DNA of 29,316 bases, from IMG/VR virus record IMGVR_UViG_3300035183_001484, positions 1 to 29,316 of that record; one strand, written 5' to 3'. Positions 19,964 to 29,316 of the stretch are shown here, in pieces (positions within the stretch are counted from its first letter, which is position 1; each line of letters begins with the position of its first letter). The DNA is from a virus. The position numbers and the translations under genes were made by a program. Under the pieces are notes generated by a model. The model saw nothing but the letters and a program-made list of their open reading frames with translations, was not told where the DNA came from and did not search any database.

Positions 19964-22900
19964 ATGGAACAGGAACAACAAAAATCACTCTTCCAAAATG
20001 TTTTAGAAAAAGCAAGTTATATAGGGAACTTTGCTAAAAACATCGCTACATCCGCTATGAAAGGATTAACAAGAGAAAGCGGGGCTTTAACATTGTGGCT
20101 AAAAAACAAAATTACTGGAGGGAAAGAGGAATTTATGCCACAAGATAGCGTGTCAAAATTTATGTTTGGTGAAGAACCATTAAAAGAAAAAAATCCTATA
20201 CAAGTTGCCAAAGATGCCGTTAATTTTGTTGGTGATATTACTTGGAGACCATTTGCAAGAGGGGTAGGTAAAATTGGTTTGGCAGGATTAGAAAAAATAA
20301 CTGGAGAAAAATTAAAAGAGCCATTGAAAGTTGGAGAAGCACCATTGCCAAGATTATATAAGTTTATTTTTGGTGAAGAACCTCTATCTCCATTAGAAAT
20401 GGAATGGGCGAGATATAAAGAATGGGGCAGAAAGGTTGCTGGCGAACAATGGGGAGATAAAATTGGAAGTTTAGCATTTTTGGGATTTTTGGGATTGGAT
20501 TTATGGATACCAACTGGTAGTGGAGCGGGAAAAGTTTTTTTAAGAAAAGAAGTTTTACAGGATATAGCAAAATCAACAGATAAAAACTTCATAAAAGACA
20601 CGCTTTTAAAAGAATTGCCAGAACTTCACCATTCAAAAATCATTGACAAGGTTGATGATATTGCTGAAAAACTTGTGGGAGTAAATAAACTTTCTGATAC
20701 CAGAAAAGTTTTACAAAGAGAATTTGATAACATTGCCAAAGAAATGGGAGTTGATTTAGTGAAAATGAGAAAGGAAATGAAGGAAACTGACTTTAAGAAA
20801 ACTATTCCTGAAGCAGTAGAAAAACAAGCAATTCCTAAAGAACTTGAACCATTAGCAGAGGAAGCAAGGAAGTATAAGAATGCGGAGGAGTTTGTGAAGG
20901 CGATTCAAAAAAGAGTTTTGATTAATCCAGAATTACCAATTGAACCAATTCCAATAAGAAAAATTTATCCAAAACACATTGAAATAGCTCGTAAAATTAG
21001 ACCAAGCGTTGGCGGAATAAATGAACCAATTATCTTAACTCCAAATCCAGATGGAACTTTTAATGTGGGAGATGGTTTTCATAGATTGAGTGAAGCATTA
21101 AGAAAAGGGCAAAAAACTATTTTTGCCCAAGTGGATGATTTTGATATCGAAAGAGGATTGAAACCCCCTCGTAAAGGTATTACTCTTGCTGACCTCTACA
21201 ACCAAGCTACCAAAGGGGTAAAAGAAGTTAAACCAGAAGCAGAAAAAATTGCCAAAACCGCAACAGAAGGAGTAAAAGAACCTCCTATTCCTCCAAGACC
21301 ACCCAAAAATCCTCCATTAGATAATTTACCATTTAGACCAGAATTTAACCCAAAAGGGGGAGAATTTAGAGTAAGAGGATACTTTAAAAACTTATGGGAA
21401 AACAAACCAGACTTCCAGCAAAGAGTTGCCGATCAATTAGACGCACTTTCTATTTACTACAAACCTATCAAAAACAAAGAAATCATTGAAAGAGCAGTTG
21501 CGGAAATGATGCAATATGAAACATTAGAAGAAGCATATAAAAGTATAGGTTTTAAATTACAAAAATATCTTCCAAGAGACCCAGGAAGATTGACTACAGA
21601 AATTGTTAAGAATGTTTTATTGTCAGAAGCATACTGGGAAGCAGGAATGAAAGTGAGAGCAATGAAGATTATGGACAACATTATTAATCTTTATGGAGAA
21701 ATAGGACAAGCATTACAATCAGCAAAATTTACTCCAAAATTATCATCTGCGTTTTTATCTGCTTGGGCACCTAAAAAATTTACTCATATCTTAAAAGAAA
21801 TGGCTGAAAAAAAGGGAAAAACTTTATCTGACGAGTTTTTGAATGATATAGGGCAAAAAATAAGAAAAATCTATACAGATATAGAAGTTCCCGCAGAGAA
21901 AGAAAAAGTATTAATGGAATTAATCAACAAAGAAATTACTCCACAATTACCATTAACTTTCTTGGAAAAACTCAATCTTTGGAGATATGGAAATATGTTA
22001 TCTGGACCAGTAACGCACTTAAGAAATATGTGGGGAAATGTTGTTCAATTGGTTAGTAAGAATTTTTTTGTTTTACCAGCAGAAATAGTCGTGGAATACG
22101 CAAGACATCCGCATAATCCTGCTTTAAGATTTTCTGATTTACCAAAGATTTGGAAACATACATTAGGTTCTATGGGCTTGGCTTACGAAACAGCAGTTAA
22201 AGCATTTTCAAGTGGGGAAGTTTCTACGAGAATGTTTGATTTTTTGAAAGGTGATGAAGATGCTTTTGAAGCAATGATTAATTTTTCACGATACAATAAC
22301 AATCTCCCGCTTCTGTTAAAACCTGCCTCTGGAATTTCAAGATTTATGGAAGCAACAGATAAATTTTTCTCTACTTTAGTGGCAGAAGGGGAAAAATACA
22401 GATTAATAGAGCAAGCAAAGAAAGCAGGACAAAAAATTACGAAATCACTTGAAAGGCAGATAACGGAGCAAGCACAAGAGGTTGCCGAAGAATACTTCTT
22501 TAGAAGGAATTTAGGAGTGGGGAGAGAAAAATTAAATTATTTTGCTCAAACATTAGATTATGTCGGAGAGCGAATATTACGAATAAGAAATGAGGCATTG
22601 GAAAGCAAAAATCCTGCTCTCAAAACATTTGGTTTAGGCTTGAGTATGCTTGTTCCATTTATCAGAACTCCAGCAAATATAGGTATAACAATGATGGAAC
22701 ATTCTCCATTAGGATTTTTCAGACCGAGAGATAGTTATACATCAGAAAAACTTGCTCAAGCAATTGTGGGAAGTATTTTTACTGGCGTGGGTGCTTGGTA
22801 TGCTATCAATGATAGAACTACTTGGATTGCTCCAAAAGACCAAAAAGAAAGGGCTATTTTTTATGAAAATAGAAAACCATTTTCTATTAACATTCATGGT

Positions 22901-23980
22901 GTTGATGTTCCTCTGCTTTATTTTGGACCATATGGGGTAGCATTAGCAGTTCCCGCAGCATTAAAATGGGCATTAACAGAAAGAAAACCAGATATATCTT
23001 CTGGATTAAGTGAGGCATTAGCAGCAACAGCATTAGAAACATTAAGATTTACAATGTCACAAACATCTCTTGAAGGATTAACAAGGCTTGGAAAGGTTTT
23101 AAGCGGAGATGAGGATTGGAAACAATGGAGTTTTGCTGGGGGACATTTAGGACAATATATACCATTAGAAGGTTTTTTAAGGACAATCGCAAAATTAACT
23201 GACCCAGTTTATAGAAAAGTTGGAGTAGATTTCTTGGGCTCTGTCAAGGCAGATTTACCATATTTTAGGCAAACATTAGAAGCATATGAAAACATTGGGG
23301 GCGAAAGTGATTTTTCTCGTTGGCAAGTAGTTGTTCCGTATGGAACTGGAAAAGAAAGTATGCCATTCTCTCTTGCTTTAAAGGAATTACAAATTGACAG
23401 AAGGAGAAGGGAGGCTTGGAATTTATACCAAAAAGATAGAATTAAACTTGAAGACATTAATGATTGGGTTGAAAGAGCAAAGTTTGGTTTTAAATCTGAT
23501 AGAAAACTAACAGAAAGAGATATTGAGGAAGGAATGAAAGTTTTTGAGGCTTTAAAAACCCATCAATTTAAAAATAGAGGGGCTTTAAACGGGGCTTTAT
23601 ATTTTGCCACGATATTTTTGGAGCAATTAAAGAAAGAGGACAGAATAGAAGAATTTAAGCAAGCAGTAGAAGGATTACCAAAAGAATATGTGAAAGAAAT
23701 TAAGAAATTAAGAAAAGAAAGAAAAGAATTGGAGCAATCAGATTTACCAGCTCCTTTACCATTAGATTTATCAGGCAAGAGCAAGGAGGAAAAAGCAGAA
23801 ATTTTGCACAAATTCTTTAAGGATATTAAAGGTAAAGTATCCGAAGAAGAATGGTATAAGGTTCAAAGAATTTTAAAGGAGAAAAAAGTTTTAACAAAAG
23901 ATGTTGTAAAAATAATTAGAGAACTTATTGCTAAAGAAAAAGGATTGTCGCAATTAGAACCAGTAGGAGTTCAGCAATGA
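19964..23980 (+). CDS. Giant polyvalent internal/ejection protein
   Basis: 1338 aa, the largest gene. Residues about 325-400 hold a ParB/Srx-like segment (IPIRKIYPKHIEIARKIRPS, GDGFHRLSEALRKG; GDGFHR near 369), a domain often found in phage polyvalent proteins. About residues 675-700, LSGPVTHLRNMWGNVVQL matches the NP.T..RN..GN-type signature of LPD38-like polyvalent-protein domains. Long helices and several hydrophobic segments (near 170-190 and 930-1000) follow, then a charged helical C-terminus. Such proteins are packaged and enter the host with the DNA. It follows the LysM protein and its stop overlaps the next start (ATGA). Confidence 0.6.
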   Translation: MEQEQQKSLFQNVLEKASYIGNFAKNIATSAMKGLTRESGALTLWLKNKITGGKEEFMPQDSVSKFMFGEEPLKEKNPIQVAKDAVNFVGDITWRPFARGVGKIGLAGLEKITGEKLKEPLKVGEAPLPRLYKFIFGEEPLSPLEMEWARYKEWGRKVAGEQWGDKIGSLAFLGFLGLDLWIPTGSGAGKVFLRKEVLQDIAKSTDKNFIKDTLLKELPELHHSKIIDKVDDIAEKLVGVNKLSDTRKVLQREFDNIAKEMGVDLVKMRKEMKETDFKKTIPEAVEKQAIPKELEPLAEEARKYKNAEEFVKAIQKRVLINPELPIEPIPIRKIYPKHIEIARKIRPSVGGINEPIILTPNPDGTFNVGDGFHRLSEALRKGQKTIFAQVDDFDIERGLKPPRKGITLADLYNQATKGVKEVKPEAEKIAKTATEGVKEPPIPPRPPKNPPLDNLPFRPEFNPKGGEFRVRGYFKNLWENKPDFQQRVADQLDALSIYYKPIKNKEIIERAVAEMMQYETLEEAYKSIGFKLQKYLPRDPGRLTTEIVKNVLLSEAYWEAGMKVRAMKIMDNIINLYGEIGQALQSAKFTPKLSSAFLSAWAPKKFTHILKEMAEKKGKTLSDEFLNDIGQKIRKIYTDIEVPAEKEKVLMELINKEITPQLPLTFLEKLNLWRYGNMLSGPVTHLRNMWGNVVQLVSKNFFVLPAEIVVEYARHPHNPALRFSDLPKIWKHTLGSMGLAYETAVKAFSSGEVSTRMFDFLKGDEDAFEAMINFSRYNNNLPLLLKPASGISRFMEATDKFFSTLVAEGEKYRLIEQAKKAGQKITKSLERQITEQAQEVAEEYFFRRNLGVGREKLNYFAQTLDYVGERILRIRNEALESKNPALKTFGLGLSMLVPFIRTPANIGITMMEHSPLGFFRPRDSYTSEKLAQAIVGSIFTGVGAWYAINDRTTWIAPKDQKERAIFYENRKPFSINIHGVDVPLLYFGPYGVALAVPAALKWALTERKPDISSGLSEALAATALETLRFTMSQTSLEGLTRLGKVLSGDEDWKQWSFAGGHLGQYIPLEGFLRTIAKLTDPVYRKVGVDFLGSVKADLPYFRQTLEAYENIGGESDFSRWQVVVPYGTGKESMPFSLALKELQIDRRRREAWNLYQKDRIKLEDINDWVERAKFGFKSDRKLTERDIEEGMKVFEALKTHQFKNRGALNGALYFATIFLEQLKKEDRIEEFKQAVEGLPKEYVKEIKKLRKERKELEQSDLPAPLPLDLSGKSKEEKAEILHKFFKDIKGKVSEEEWYKVQRILKEKKVLTKDVVKIIRELIAKEKGLSQLEPVGVQQ

Positions 23981-25476
23981 AATACATTTTTTTGACATAT
24001 GACGGTATAGGACTTCCAGTTGCTTATAAACTTCTTTTAGAAGGCAATGATGTTATAGTAGGACAGGCAAAAAAATTGGAACATATGCCAAAAGAAGAAG
24101 AGGAATTATCAAAAAGAAGGCTGTCTTTATATGATGGAATGATTGAAAAGATGGACGCTGATGAACTTATAGAAAAAATGAAAAAAGAAAATCCAGAAGA
24201 CTGGTTTGTTATTTGCGATTTTAATTATGTTTATCCTTATTCAGAAAAACTCAAAAAAATGGGTTTTAGAGGGTTATTGCCAACAAGAGAAGATTTTGAG
24301 TTTGAGGAAGACAGGAACAAGGCGAAAGAATATGTTTTTAGAAAATATGAGATTTTTTCGCAACAAGACATTCAAGAGTTTGATAGTACTAAAGAAGCCT
24401 TGGAATTTTTAAAAGAAAGTGAAAAGATTTATGGGATAAAAGGCTTTAATCCCGATGCTCCAACATACTTTCCGATGTCAAATGACAAGCAGGTTGCCTA
24501 TGAGGAATTAGAGGATATAATGATGGAAAATCAAAAACATTATGAAAGTGAAGGATTTATTTTAGAGGAAAAAATTGAAGATATGATTGAGTGTATCCCT
24601 GAATTGATTGCCTTTGACGGGGAAATTGTGGGAATAAATGTCAATTTGGAGAACAAGCCAATAGGAGCAGGAAACATCGGCTTTCAAACAGGTGATGCCG
24701 CAAGTTTTATCTTTTGGGTTGGTAAAGATGAGCCTGCTTTCCAAAAGCTCTATGATTTATTTTTTAAACCATCAATAGACAAATGGGTAAGGGAAAATGA
24801 AATGATGGTATGGGACGCAGGAGTTATGTATTCTCCAAGCAGAGATGCATTTTATTTTATGGAATTCTGCAGTGCCCGTGAAGGTTATTCTGCTTTGTTT
24901 GACAAACTTTCAACATTTAATAGTGTATCGGAATACTACGAGAGAATTATGAATAAACAATATCTTTTTGACAAAGATGTCAAACCATTCGGAAATTCTA
25001 TCAGGATTTTTAATGAGATAAGGGATAATCATTTCAAGCATTTATATATGAAAGATGCTCGTATCATAACTGACGAAAAAAATTATAATGTGTGGGTAAG
25101 AGATGCCCATAACAAAAATGGCAAACTTTATACTACTGGCTATGACCACGATTTGGCAGTAATAACTTATGCGGGTAATAATTGGAAAGAGAATTTTTAT
25201 ATCATTGATAATATGCTTTCTGATGGCAAGACATTTGTTTTCCCTGGTATGATTTACAGGAAAGCTTTTGATTTGGTAAGAGATGATTATCCACAGAACT
25301 TTGAGAAGAGAATAAGATTTGTTTATAATTTTCTTGGAAGGGAAATGCCAAAGGAATGGCAAAGAGAAGAGGCAACGATTAAAGAACAAGCATTTGTTAG
25401 AAAAGAGCAAGAGGAAGAAAACAGACAAACGAAACAATTGTTAGACAATTTATTAAAACAAATTGATGAACTTTAA
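23977..25476 (+). CDS. PurD-like ATP-grasp enzyme
   Basis: 499 aa. The N-terminus (MKYIFLTYDGIGLPVAYKLL) resembles the pre-ATP-grasp Rossmann unit, residues about 100-120 (GLLPTREDFEFEEDRNKAK) the lid linker, and 190-220 (EGFILEEKIEDMIE) the ATP-grasp strand. The segment FYFMEFCSAREGYSALFDKL (about 293-312) corresponds to the conserved EFN.R.GDPE region of phosphoribosylglycinamide synthetase, with altered residues. ATP-grasp enzymes form carbon-nitrogen bonds from a carboxyl-phosphate. The substrate here is unknown; a purine-synthesis role is unlikely in a tail cluster, so modification of a protein or small molecule is possible. Overlap with both neighbours suggests a shared transcript. Confidence 0.6.
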   Translation: MKYIFLTYDGIGLPVAYKLLLEGNDVIVGQAKKLEHMPKEEEELSKRRLSLYDGMIEKMDADELIEKMKKENPEDWFVICDFNYVYPYSEKLKKMGFRGLLPTREDFEFEEDRNKAKEYVFRKYEIFSQQDIQEFDSTKEALEFLKESEKIYGIKGFNPDAPTYFPMSNDKQVAYEELEDIMMENQKHYESEGFILEEKIEDMIECIPELIAFDGEIVGINVNLENKPIGAGNIGFQTGDAASFIFWVGKDEPAFQKLYDLFFKPSIDKWVRENEMMVWDAGVMYSPSRDAFYFMEFCSAREGYSALFDKLSTFNSVSEYYERIMNKQYLFDKDVKPFGNSIRIFNEIRDNHFKHLYMKDARIITDEKNYNVWVRDAHNKNGKLYTTGYDHDLAVITYAGNNWKENFYIIDNMLSDGKTFVFPGMIYRKAFDLVRDDYPQNFEKRIRFVYNFLGREMPKEWQREEATIKEQAFVRKEQEEENRQTKQLLDNLLKQIDEL

Positions 25477-25479
25477 AAA

Positions 25480-28116
25480 ATGCCTGACATAAACAAAGAA
25501 TACATCAAAACATTGTCAAAGATAGTCGAGAAAATAAAGAGACTACAAGAGCAAGTGATAGATGTTTCTGATATTGAAAAAAATCTTTCTTTTAGGAAGA
25601 TTGCTAATTCTTTAGAAGATTTAAGAAAAACAACTGAAGACTTGAAAAAAATAACCGAAGGGGAATTAAAAACGAAAACCTTCAACATTGAGGTTTCCTT
25701 GAAAAATTTAGAAAAGAAAATGGTTGATGTTATTGATGGCATAAAAAAAGAAATTGTAGAAATAAAATTCATTGAGGGAAAGGATAAAGAATTAGGCAAT
25801 AAAATACAAAAAACTTCTTCGGAGATTATCAAAGAAATTAAGGAGGAATTAAACAATTTGAAAGAAGAATTAAAAAAATATGAGGATGAACTCAGATTTA
25901 CAAAGGAAGGATTATTAAAAAGTTCAGGAATTATTGGTCCATCCGCTTCTGGAATTGAAGTTTTATTGGATAACCTAAAAAAAGGGGTTTATTCAAAATT
26001 GAACTTTATTGAAGGAACTAATATAACTTTTGATTTTTCTGAAAACAAACAAGAAGGCAAAATAAATCTTACCATCAATTCCACTGGAGGCGGTGGAGGT
26101 GGTGGAGCTACAACATTTTTACAACTTACCGATACGCCATCTTCTTATAATACTCACGGATTAAAATTGGTTCAAGTAAATTCTTCAGAAAATGCTTTAC
26201 AATTTGCTTCAATTTCTTCCTTATTAACTGCTGGCAGTGGAATATCTTTATCAGGGACTACTAATGTAACCATTGCTAATACAGGAGTTCTTTCTTTAAA
26301 TACTTCCACTGGAGATCTAACACTTCAAGGGACAGCTAACCAAATAAATGTTTCTACCTCTGGAACCACAATAACTTTAGCAACTCCACAAGATATTCAC
26401 ACTGGAGCTTCACCAACATTTACAGGTCTTACTCTCTCATCTTTAACTGCTGGTTCGGTCATTTTTGCTGGTTCAGGCGGCATCATTTCTCAAGATAATG
26501 CTAATTTCTTCTGGGACAATACCAATAAGAGACTTGGTATTGGCACAACAGCACCGACGAATCCTTTAGATATTCATATCAATTCCAACCTTGCGCAGAA
26601 CGACTTAATCAGGCTGACACAAGAAGGTGCCTTTGCTTCTGCTCCTGTGGGTATAAGTTTTTTTAATTCTGCTGGAAATGTGCAAATGGCGAGTATAGAG
26701 GCTATTCCGGGTGCTTCCTATACGGCTTCTCAATTACGATTTTTTGTTGCTAATAGTTCAAAAGTAAGAACTCAAAGAATGGTTATTGATGTTAATGGTA
26801 ACCTTGGTGTCGGAACCCCTAGTCCGGGAACATTGCTTACTCTTAGAAAATCATCGGCTGGTAATGTTTTTGCCATTAGAAATACAGCTGATACAGCTGA
26901 TACTTTCACTATTACTGATGCTGGAATAATTACTTTGGGAACTTGGCAAGGAACAGCCATAGGGGTATCTTTTGGTGGCACTGGAGCTACGACTGCTTCT
27001 GGAGCAAGAACCAATTTAGGAGCAGCAGCAAGTGGTATAAATACTGATATTACTGCTTTACAGGGATTAAATCAGCAAAATGCTATTCAAATTAATCCTT
27101 ATGGAACTGGTGCTGGGAATACTGGAGAAATTAGATTGTTAGAATTAGTCGCTAATGGAACTAATTATGTTGGCTTTAAAGCACCAGACAATATAGCAAG
27201 CAATGTTATTTGGACTTTACCAGATTCAGATGGAACTAATGGGCAAGTTTTAACAACTAATGGGTCTGGTGTTTTAAGTTGGACAACTCCTTCTGGTGGT
27301 GGAGGGGGAGGAGGTTATGCTACCATACAGGAAGAAGGAACTTCTTTAACGCAAAGAACGACAATGAACTTTATCGGTTCAGGGCTCACGGCACAAGATG
27401 ATGCTGCAAATTCAAGAACAAATATAACTTGGGATAGATTTCTTGCTGAAAGAAAAGCACCATTTTATTATACTGACTTTCTTGGAATAGCTGGGTCAGC
27501 AACTGTTGAGGCTGCTTATCCATTTGATTATGGAGCAGTTAGTTCTGGAACAATAGCAAAAATTCCAGGAGAGGCAAATCACCCAGGTATTTTAAGAATT
27601 TCTTCATCTACTACAGCAAATAGCGGTGGCAATTATTTAACTGATACTACTGCTTTTTTAATTAGCGGTGGAGAAGTTTTTGAGATTATTTTTCAACCAA
27701 GAGTATCAGGAAATACTAATACAACTATTCGTATGGGGTTTTTAGATGCGACAGCTGCTGGAGATGCTACTGATGGTGTTTATTTTGAATTACCCGCTAA
27801 TTCTTTGGATATTGTAGGGAAAACTGCAAATAACGCTGTAAGAACAACTTCAGCAGCTATTGCAACATTGACAGTAAATACTTGGTATAGGTGTAGGATT
27901 GAGATAAATAGCAATGCTACACAAGCAAATTTTTATGTTTATAATGATAGTGGAACATTGTTAGGTTCTACAAGTATCACTACCAATATACCAACAACAA
28001 CTGGTAGAGAAACTGGAGCTGGCTTGGTGGCTACTAATTCTGGAACAACCGCAACATTATTAGCTTATTTTGACTTTATGGCGATAGGATATAATGGTAG
28101 AGAATTAACAAGATAA
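25480..28116 (+). CDS. Long tail fibre with C-terminal beta domain
   Basis: 878 aa. Residues 1-150 are a charged coiled coil (EKIKRLQEQVIDVSDIEKNL); a Gly linker near 200-210 leads to beta-repeat fibre segments (LGIGTTAPTNPLDIH, FGGTGATTASGARTNLGAA at about 495-520), both motifs typical of phage fibre shafts. A second Gly run near 605 is followed by the last 220 residues (FYYTDFLGIAGSATVEAAYP to ELTR), a jelly-roll or lectin-like beta domain that probably binds the receptor. It starts 3 nt after the ATP-grasp gene. No chaperone-type autoproteolysis motif is recognised. Confidence 0.8.
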   Translation: MPDINKEYIKTLSKIVEKIKRLQEQVIDVSDIEKNLSFRKIANSLEDLRKTTEDLKKITEGELKTKTFNIEVSLKNLEKKMVDVIDGIKKEIVEIKFIEGKDKELGNKIQKTSSEIIKEIKEELNNLKEELKKYEDELRFTKEGLLKSSGIIGPSASGIEVLLDNLKKGVYSKLNFIEGTNITFDFSENKQEGKINLTINSTGGGGGGGATTFLQLTDTPSSYNTHGLKLVQVNSSENALQFASISSLLTAGSGISLSGTTNVTIANTGVLSLNTSTGDLTLQGTANQINVSTSGTTITLATPQDIHTGASPTFTGLTLSSLTAGSVIFAGSGGIISQDNANFFWDNTNKRLGIGTTAPTNPLDIHINSNLAQNDLIRLTQEGAFASAPVGISFFNSAGNVQMASIEAIPGASYTASQLRFFVANSSKVRTQRMVIDVNGNLGVGTPSPGTLLTLRKSSAGNVFAIRNTADTADTFTITDAGIITLGTWQGTAIGVSFGGTGATTASGARTNLGAAASGINTDITALQGLNQQNAIQINPYGTGAGNTGEIRLLELVANGTNYVGFKAPDNIASNVIWTLPDSDGTNGQVLTTNGSGVLSWTTPSGGGGGGGYATIQEEGTSLTQRTTMNFIGSGLTAQDDAANSRTNITWDRFLAERKAPFYYTDFLGIAGSATVEAAYPFDYGAVSSGTIAKIPGEANHPGILRISSSTTANSGGNYLTDTTAFLISGGEVFEIIFQPRVSGNTNTTIRMGFLDATAAGDATDGVYFELPANSLDIVGKTANNAVRTTSAAIATLTVNTWYRCRIEINSNATQANFYVYNDSGTLLGSTSITTNIPTTTGRETGAGLVATNSGTTATLLAYFDFMAIGYNGRELTR

Positions 28117-28184
28117 AAACCCAACAATACATTATATAATTGAATTAAAGGTCGATGAATTAAAGAAAAATAAGTTAAAAAAAA

Positions 28185-28328
28185 ATGAACAAATTGTCTA
28201 AAGAAGAAATACAACTCCTTATTCAGATTGTAGAAAGTGTCAATTTACCTGTCAAACAGACAGAAGAAATTATATTGCCTTTATTACAAAAATTAAAGGC
28301 GATGTTAAGTGAAAATAATTCAAAATAG
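28185..28328 (+). CDS. 47-aa small helical protein
   Basis: Micro-ORF MNKLSKEEIQLLIQIVESVN... ending LKAMLSENNSK, with two amphipathic helices. Upstream (28117-28184) is a 68-nt gap with an isolated TATAAT (28135-28140). It lies between the fibre and lysin genes and may be a small lysis or structural protein. No family recognised. Translation is supported only by open frame, helicity and a suitable A-rich leader. Confidence 0.4.
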   Translation: MNKLSKEEIQLLIQIVESVNLPVKQTEEIILPLLQKLKAMLSENNSK

Positions 28329-28337
28329 TGATATAAT
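28309..28337 (+). promoter_or_regulatory. Probable promoter of the lysin gene, leaderless
   Basis: GTGAAA (28309-28314), 17 bp, TATAAT (28332-28337). The start would be at about 28344, on or next to the ATG at 28345, giving a leaderless message. The -35 is poor (four of six). Confidence 0.5.
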
Positions 28338-28344
28338 TAAAACA

Positions 28345-29316
28345 ATGTGGAGGTTTTCAAGTCGTCTCAACGAAACGTTATTACTTACAGACTACGGGTA
28401 TAACGAAGAACTATCTAAAAGATTTGGTATCCCGTTTCACAATGGTATTGATATCTCGGTTGGTTTAAATGACCCTATTTATAGTTTTGTTTATGATACC
28501 GCCAAAGTCTCAAAAGTCAATCCTGTTGTTAAAGACGAAGGAACTGTGGTTTTGATTGATGTTAATAACTATGAATATGTCTTTGCTCATCTTGACAATG
28601 TTCAGGTTAAAGAAAGTGATTTAATAAAATTCGGTGATTATCTTGGTAATCAAGACAGCAAAGGACAATCAGTTCAGGAACAATTAAAACCATACTGGCA
28701 ACATTTACATTTTGCTGTCAGGAAGATATCCACAGAAGGACAATACTCAACATTATGGAATTATGGCGACAAATACGTTAATATGGATAACAAACTTGAG
28801 GGATTTATTGACCCTAATGAAACTTGCTTACAGGTTGTTTATCGTGTGGCAGAGGCAATCTGTCAAATAGAAAGCGGGTGGAATAGATGGACTAACCAAT
28901 GGAATCCTTTAGCAAAAACTCTAAAAGAAAACAATAATCCAAGTGGTTTAAGATACTCAATTTTCCAAAAAGGAACTAAAAATGGGTTTGCTGTTTTTGA
29001 TACTCCATTAAATGGTTTTTCTGCTCTTGTCTATGATTTGATACAAAAAGCAAGTGGAAATACAAGAACAAAACTTAATGGAAAATCAACAATCAGGGAT
29101 TTTACAAGTGTTTGGGCTCCTTCTAATGATGGGAATAATCCATTTAAATATGCGGAAAGTATTGTTAGAATTTGCGGTTTCAGAAGTTTAGATGATAGAT
29201 TAGAAGATTGGTTATTGACCGAACTTGACTATGTGAGGAAATACTCTAACTATGCTAAAACTGCACCAGAAAAAACTTTTTCCACTAATTGGATTGGTAT
29301 GCTTTTTAATTATTTG
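28345..29316 (+). CDS. Two-domain lysin: M23 peptidase plus lysozyme-like domain (3' truncated)
   Basis: 324 codons in the window with no stop, so the gene continues past the end. Residues about 15-130 are a LytM/M23 metallopeptidase: HxxxD at H32-D36 (PFHNGID), AHLD at 81-84, and HLH at 120-122 give the zinc-binding and catalytic residues. It would cut peptidoglycan cross-bridges. Residues about 165-290 (AEAICQIESGWNRWTNQWNP, TIRDFTSVWAP) resemble the lysozyme-like or glucosaminidase-type domains with an EShaped-start helix of phage lysins. A promoter-like -10 gives a near-leaderless start. Role: endolysin, or a virion-associated hydrolase given the many tail genes before it. No signal peptide is seen. 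Confidence 0.75.
   Translation, partial: MWRFSSRLNETLLLTDYGYNEELSKRFGIPFHNGIDISVGLNDPIYSFVYDTAKVSKVNPVVKDEGTVVLIDVNNYEYVFAHLDNVQVKESDLIKFGDYLGNQDSKGQSVQEQLKPYWQHLHFAVRKISTEGQYSTLWNYGDKYVNMDNKLEGFIDPNETCLQVVYRVAEAICQIESGWNRWTNQWNPLAKTLKENNNPSGLRYSIFQKGTKNGFAVFDTPLNGFSALVYDLIQKASGNTRTKLNGKSTIRDFTSVWAPSNDGNNPFKYAESIVRICGFRSLDDRLEDWLLTELDYVRKYSNYAKTAPEKTFSTNWIGMLFNYL

Noticed and set aside
20017-20601. 194-aa minus-strand ORF
   Set aside because: Antisense shadow of the giant polyvalent protein gene, with no leader or sensible composition.
25042-25856. Minus-strand ORFs of 131 and 127 aa
   Set aside because: Antisense to the ATP-grasp and fibre genes; Phe/Ser-rich shadow translations.

Overview
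The window is a segment of an AT-rich tailed-phage (or prophage) genome. The recognisable core is a podovirus-like packaging and virion module: TerL, a P22-like portal, a scaffold-like protein, an N4-gp56-type HK97-fold capsid protein, a head-tail adaptor, a nozzle-like protein, very large internal proteins and fibres. No tape measure, sheath or tail-tube gene is seen. TGA is used as a stop, so the code is standard. Most start codons lack a Shine-Dalgarno (SD) sequence and instead follow A-rich leaders. The few clear promoters are near-perfect TTGACA-16/17-TATAAT, which argues against a Bacteroidota host. The fibre and DUF2341-type proteins resemble ones I associate with phages of Patescibacteria/CPR assemblies, but that host assignment is only a guess.

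Layout. 1-1319 (minus strand): a compact operon of small early-type genes (HTH protein, zinc-ribbon protein, hypotheticals, and two single-pass membrane peptides of 39 and 28 aa). 1320-1686: divergent promoters, then an unusually GC-rich, strongly self-complementary leader. 1687-4159 (plus): winged-helix replication-type protein, zinc-ribbon protein, a DUF5681-type protein that may be the small terminase, two small ORFs and RNase HI. 4160-4697: a 538-bp intergenic region with no conventional gene. It holds a 37-nt imperfect inverted repeat, two perfect consensus promoters firing towards each other, a chain of hairpins ending in an intrinsic terminator, and a 48-aa minus-strand ORF whose SD is locked in a hairpin. 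4698-8644: TerL, a KH-domain RNA-binding protein, a hypothetical and the portal. 8641-9904: small basic proteins, a MerR/excisionase-like protein and a Cys-rich protein. 9960-12659: scaffold, capsid, decoration and adaptor, with hairpins between the highly expressed genes. 12666-18084: Gly-rich fibre protein, small fibre proteins, a DUF2341/lectin protein, a holin-like peptide and a nozzle-like protein. 18086-23980: LysM protein and a 1338-aa polyvalent internal protein. 23977-25476: PurD-like ATP-grasp enzyme. 25480-28116: long fibre. 28185 to the end: a 47-aa ORF and a two-domain lysin (M23 peptidase plus a lysozyme-like domain) cut by the window edge.

How it fits together: the minus operon and the replication gene look early and diverge from a shared control region. 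A perfect promoter at 9510-9538 feeds the scaffold/capsid genes, and many downstream genes overlap by 1-4 nt (ATGA, TAATG, TGATG), implying translational coupling.

The strongest candidate for something undescribed is 4160-4697: a promoter-driven, terminator-ended structured RNA of about 230 nt, with an opposing promoter, immediately upstream of terL. A KH-domain RNA-binding protein is encoded just after terL. A packaging-RNA-like or regulatory role is a hypothesis only. The second is the GC-rich leader at 1510-1670, which can form a coaxial pseudoknot.
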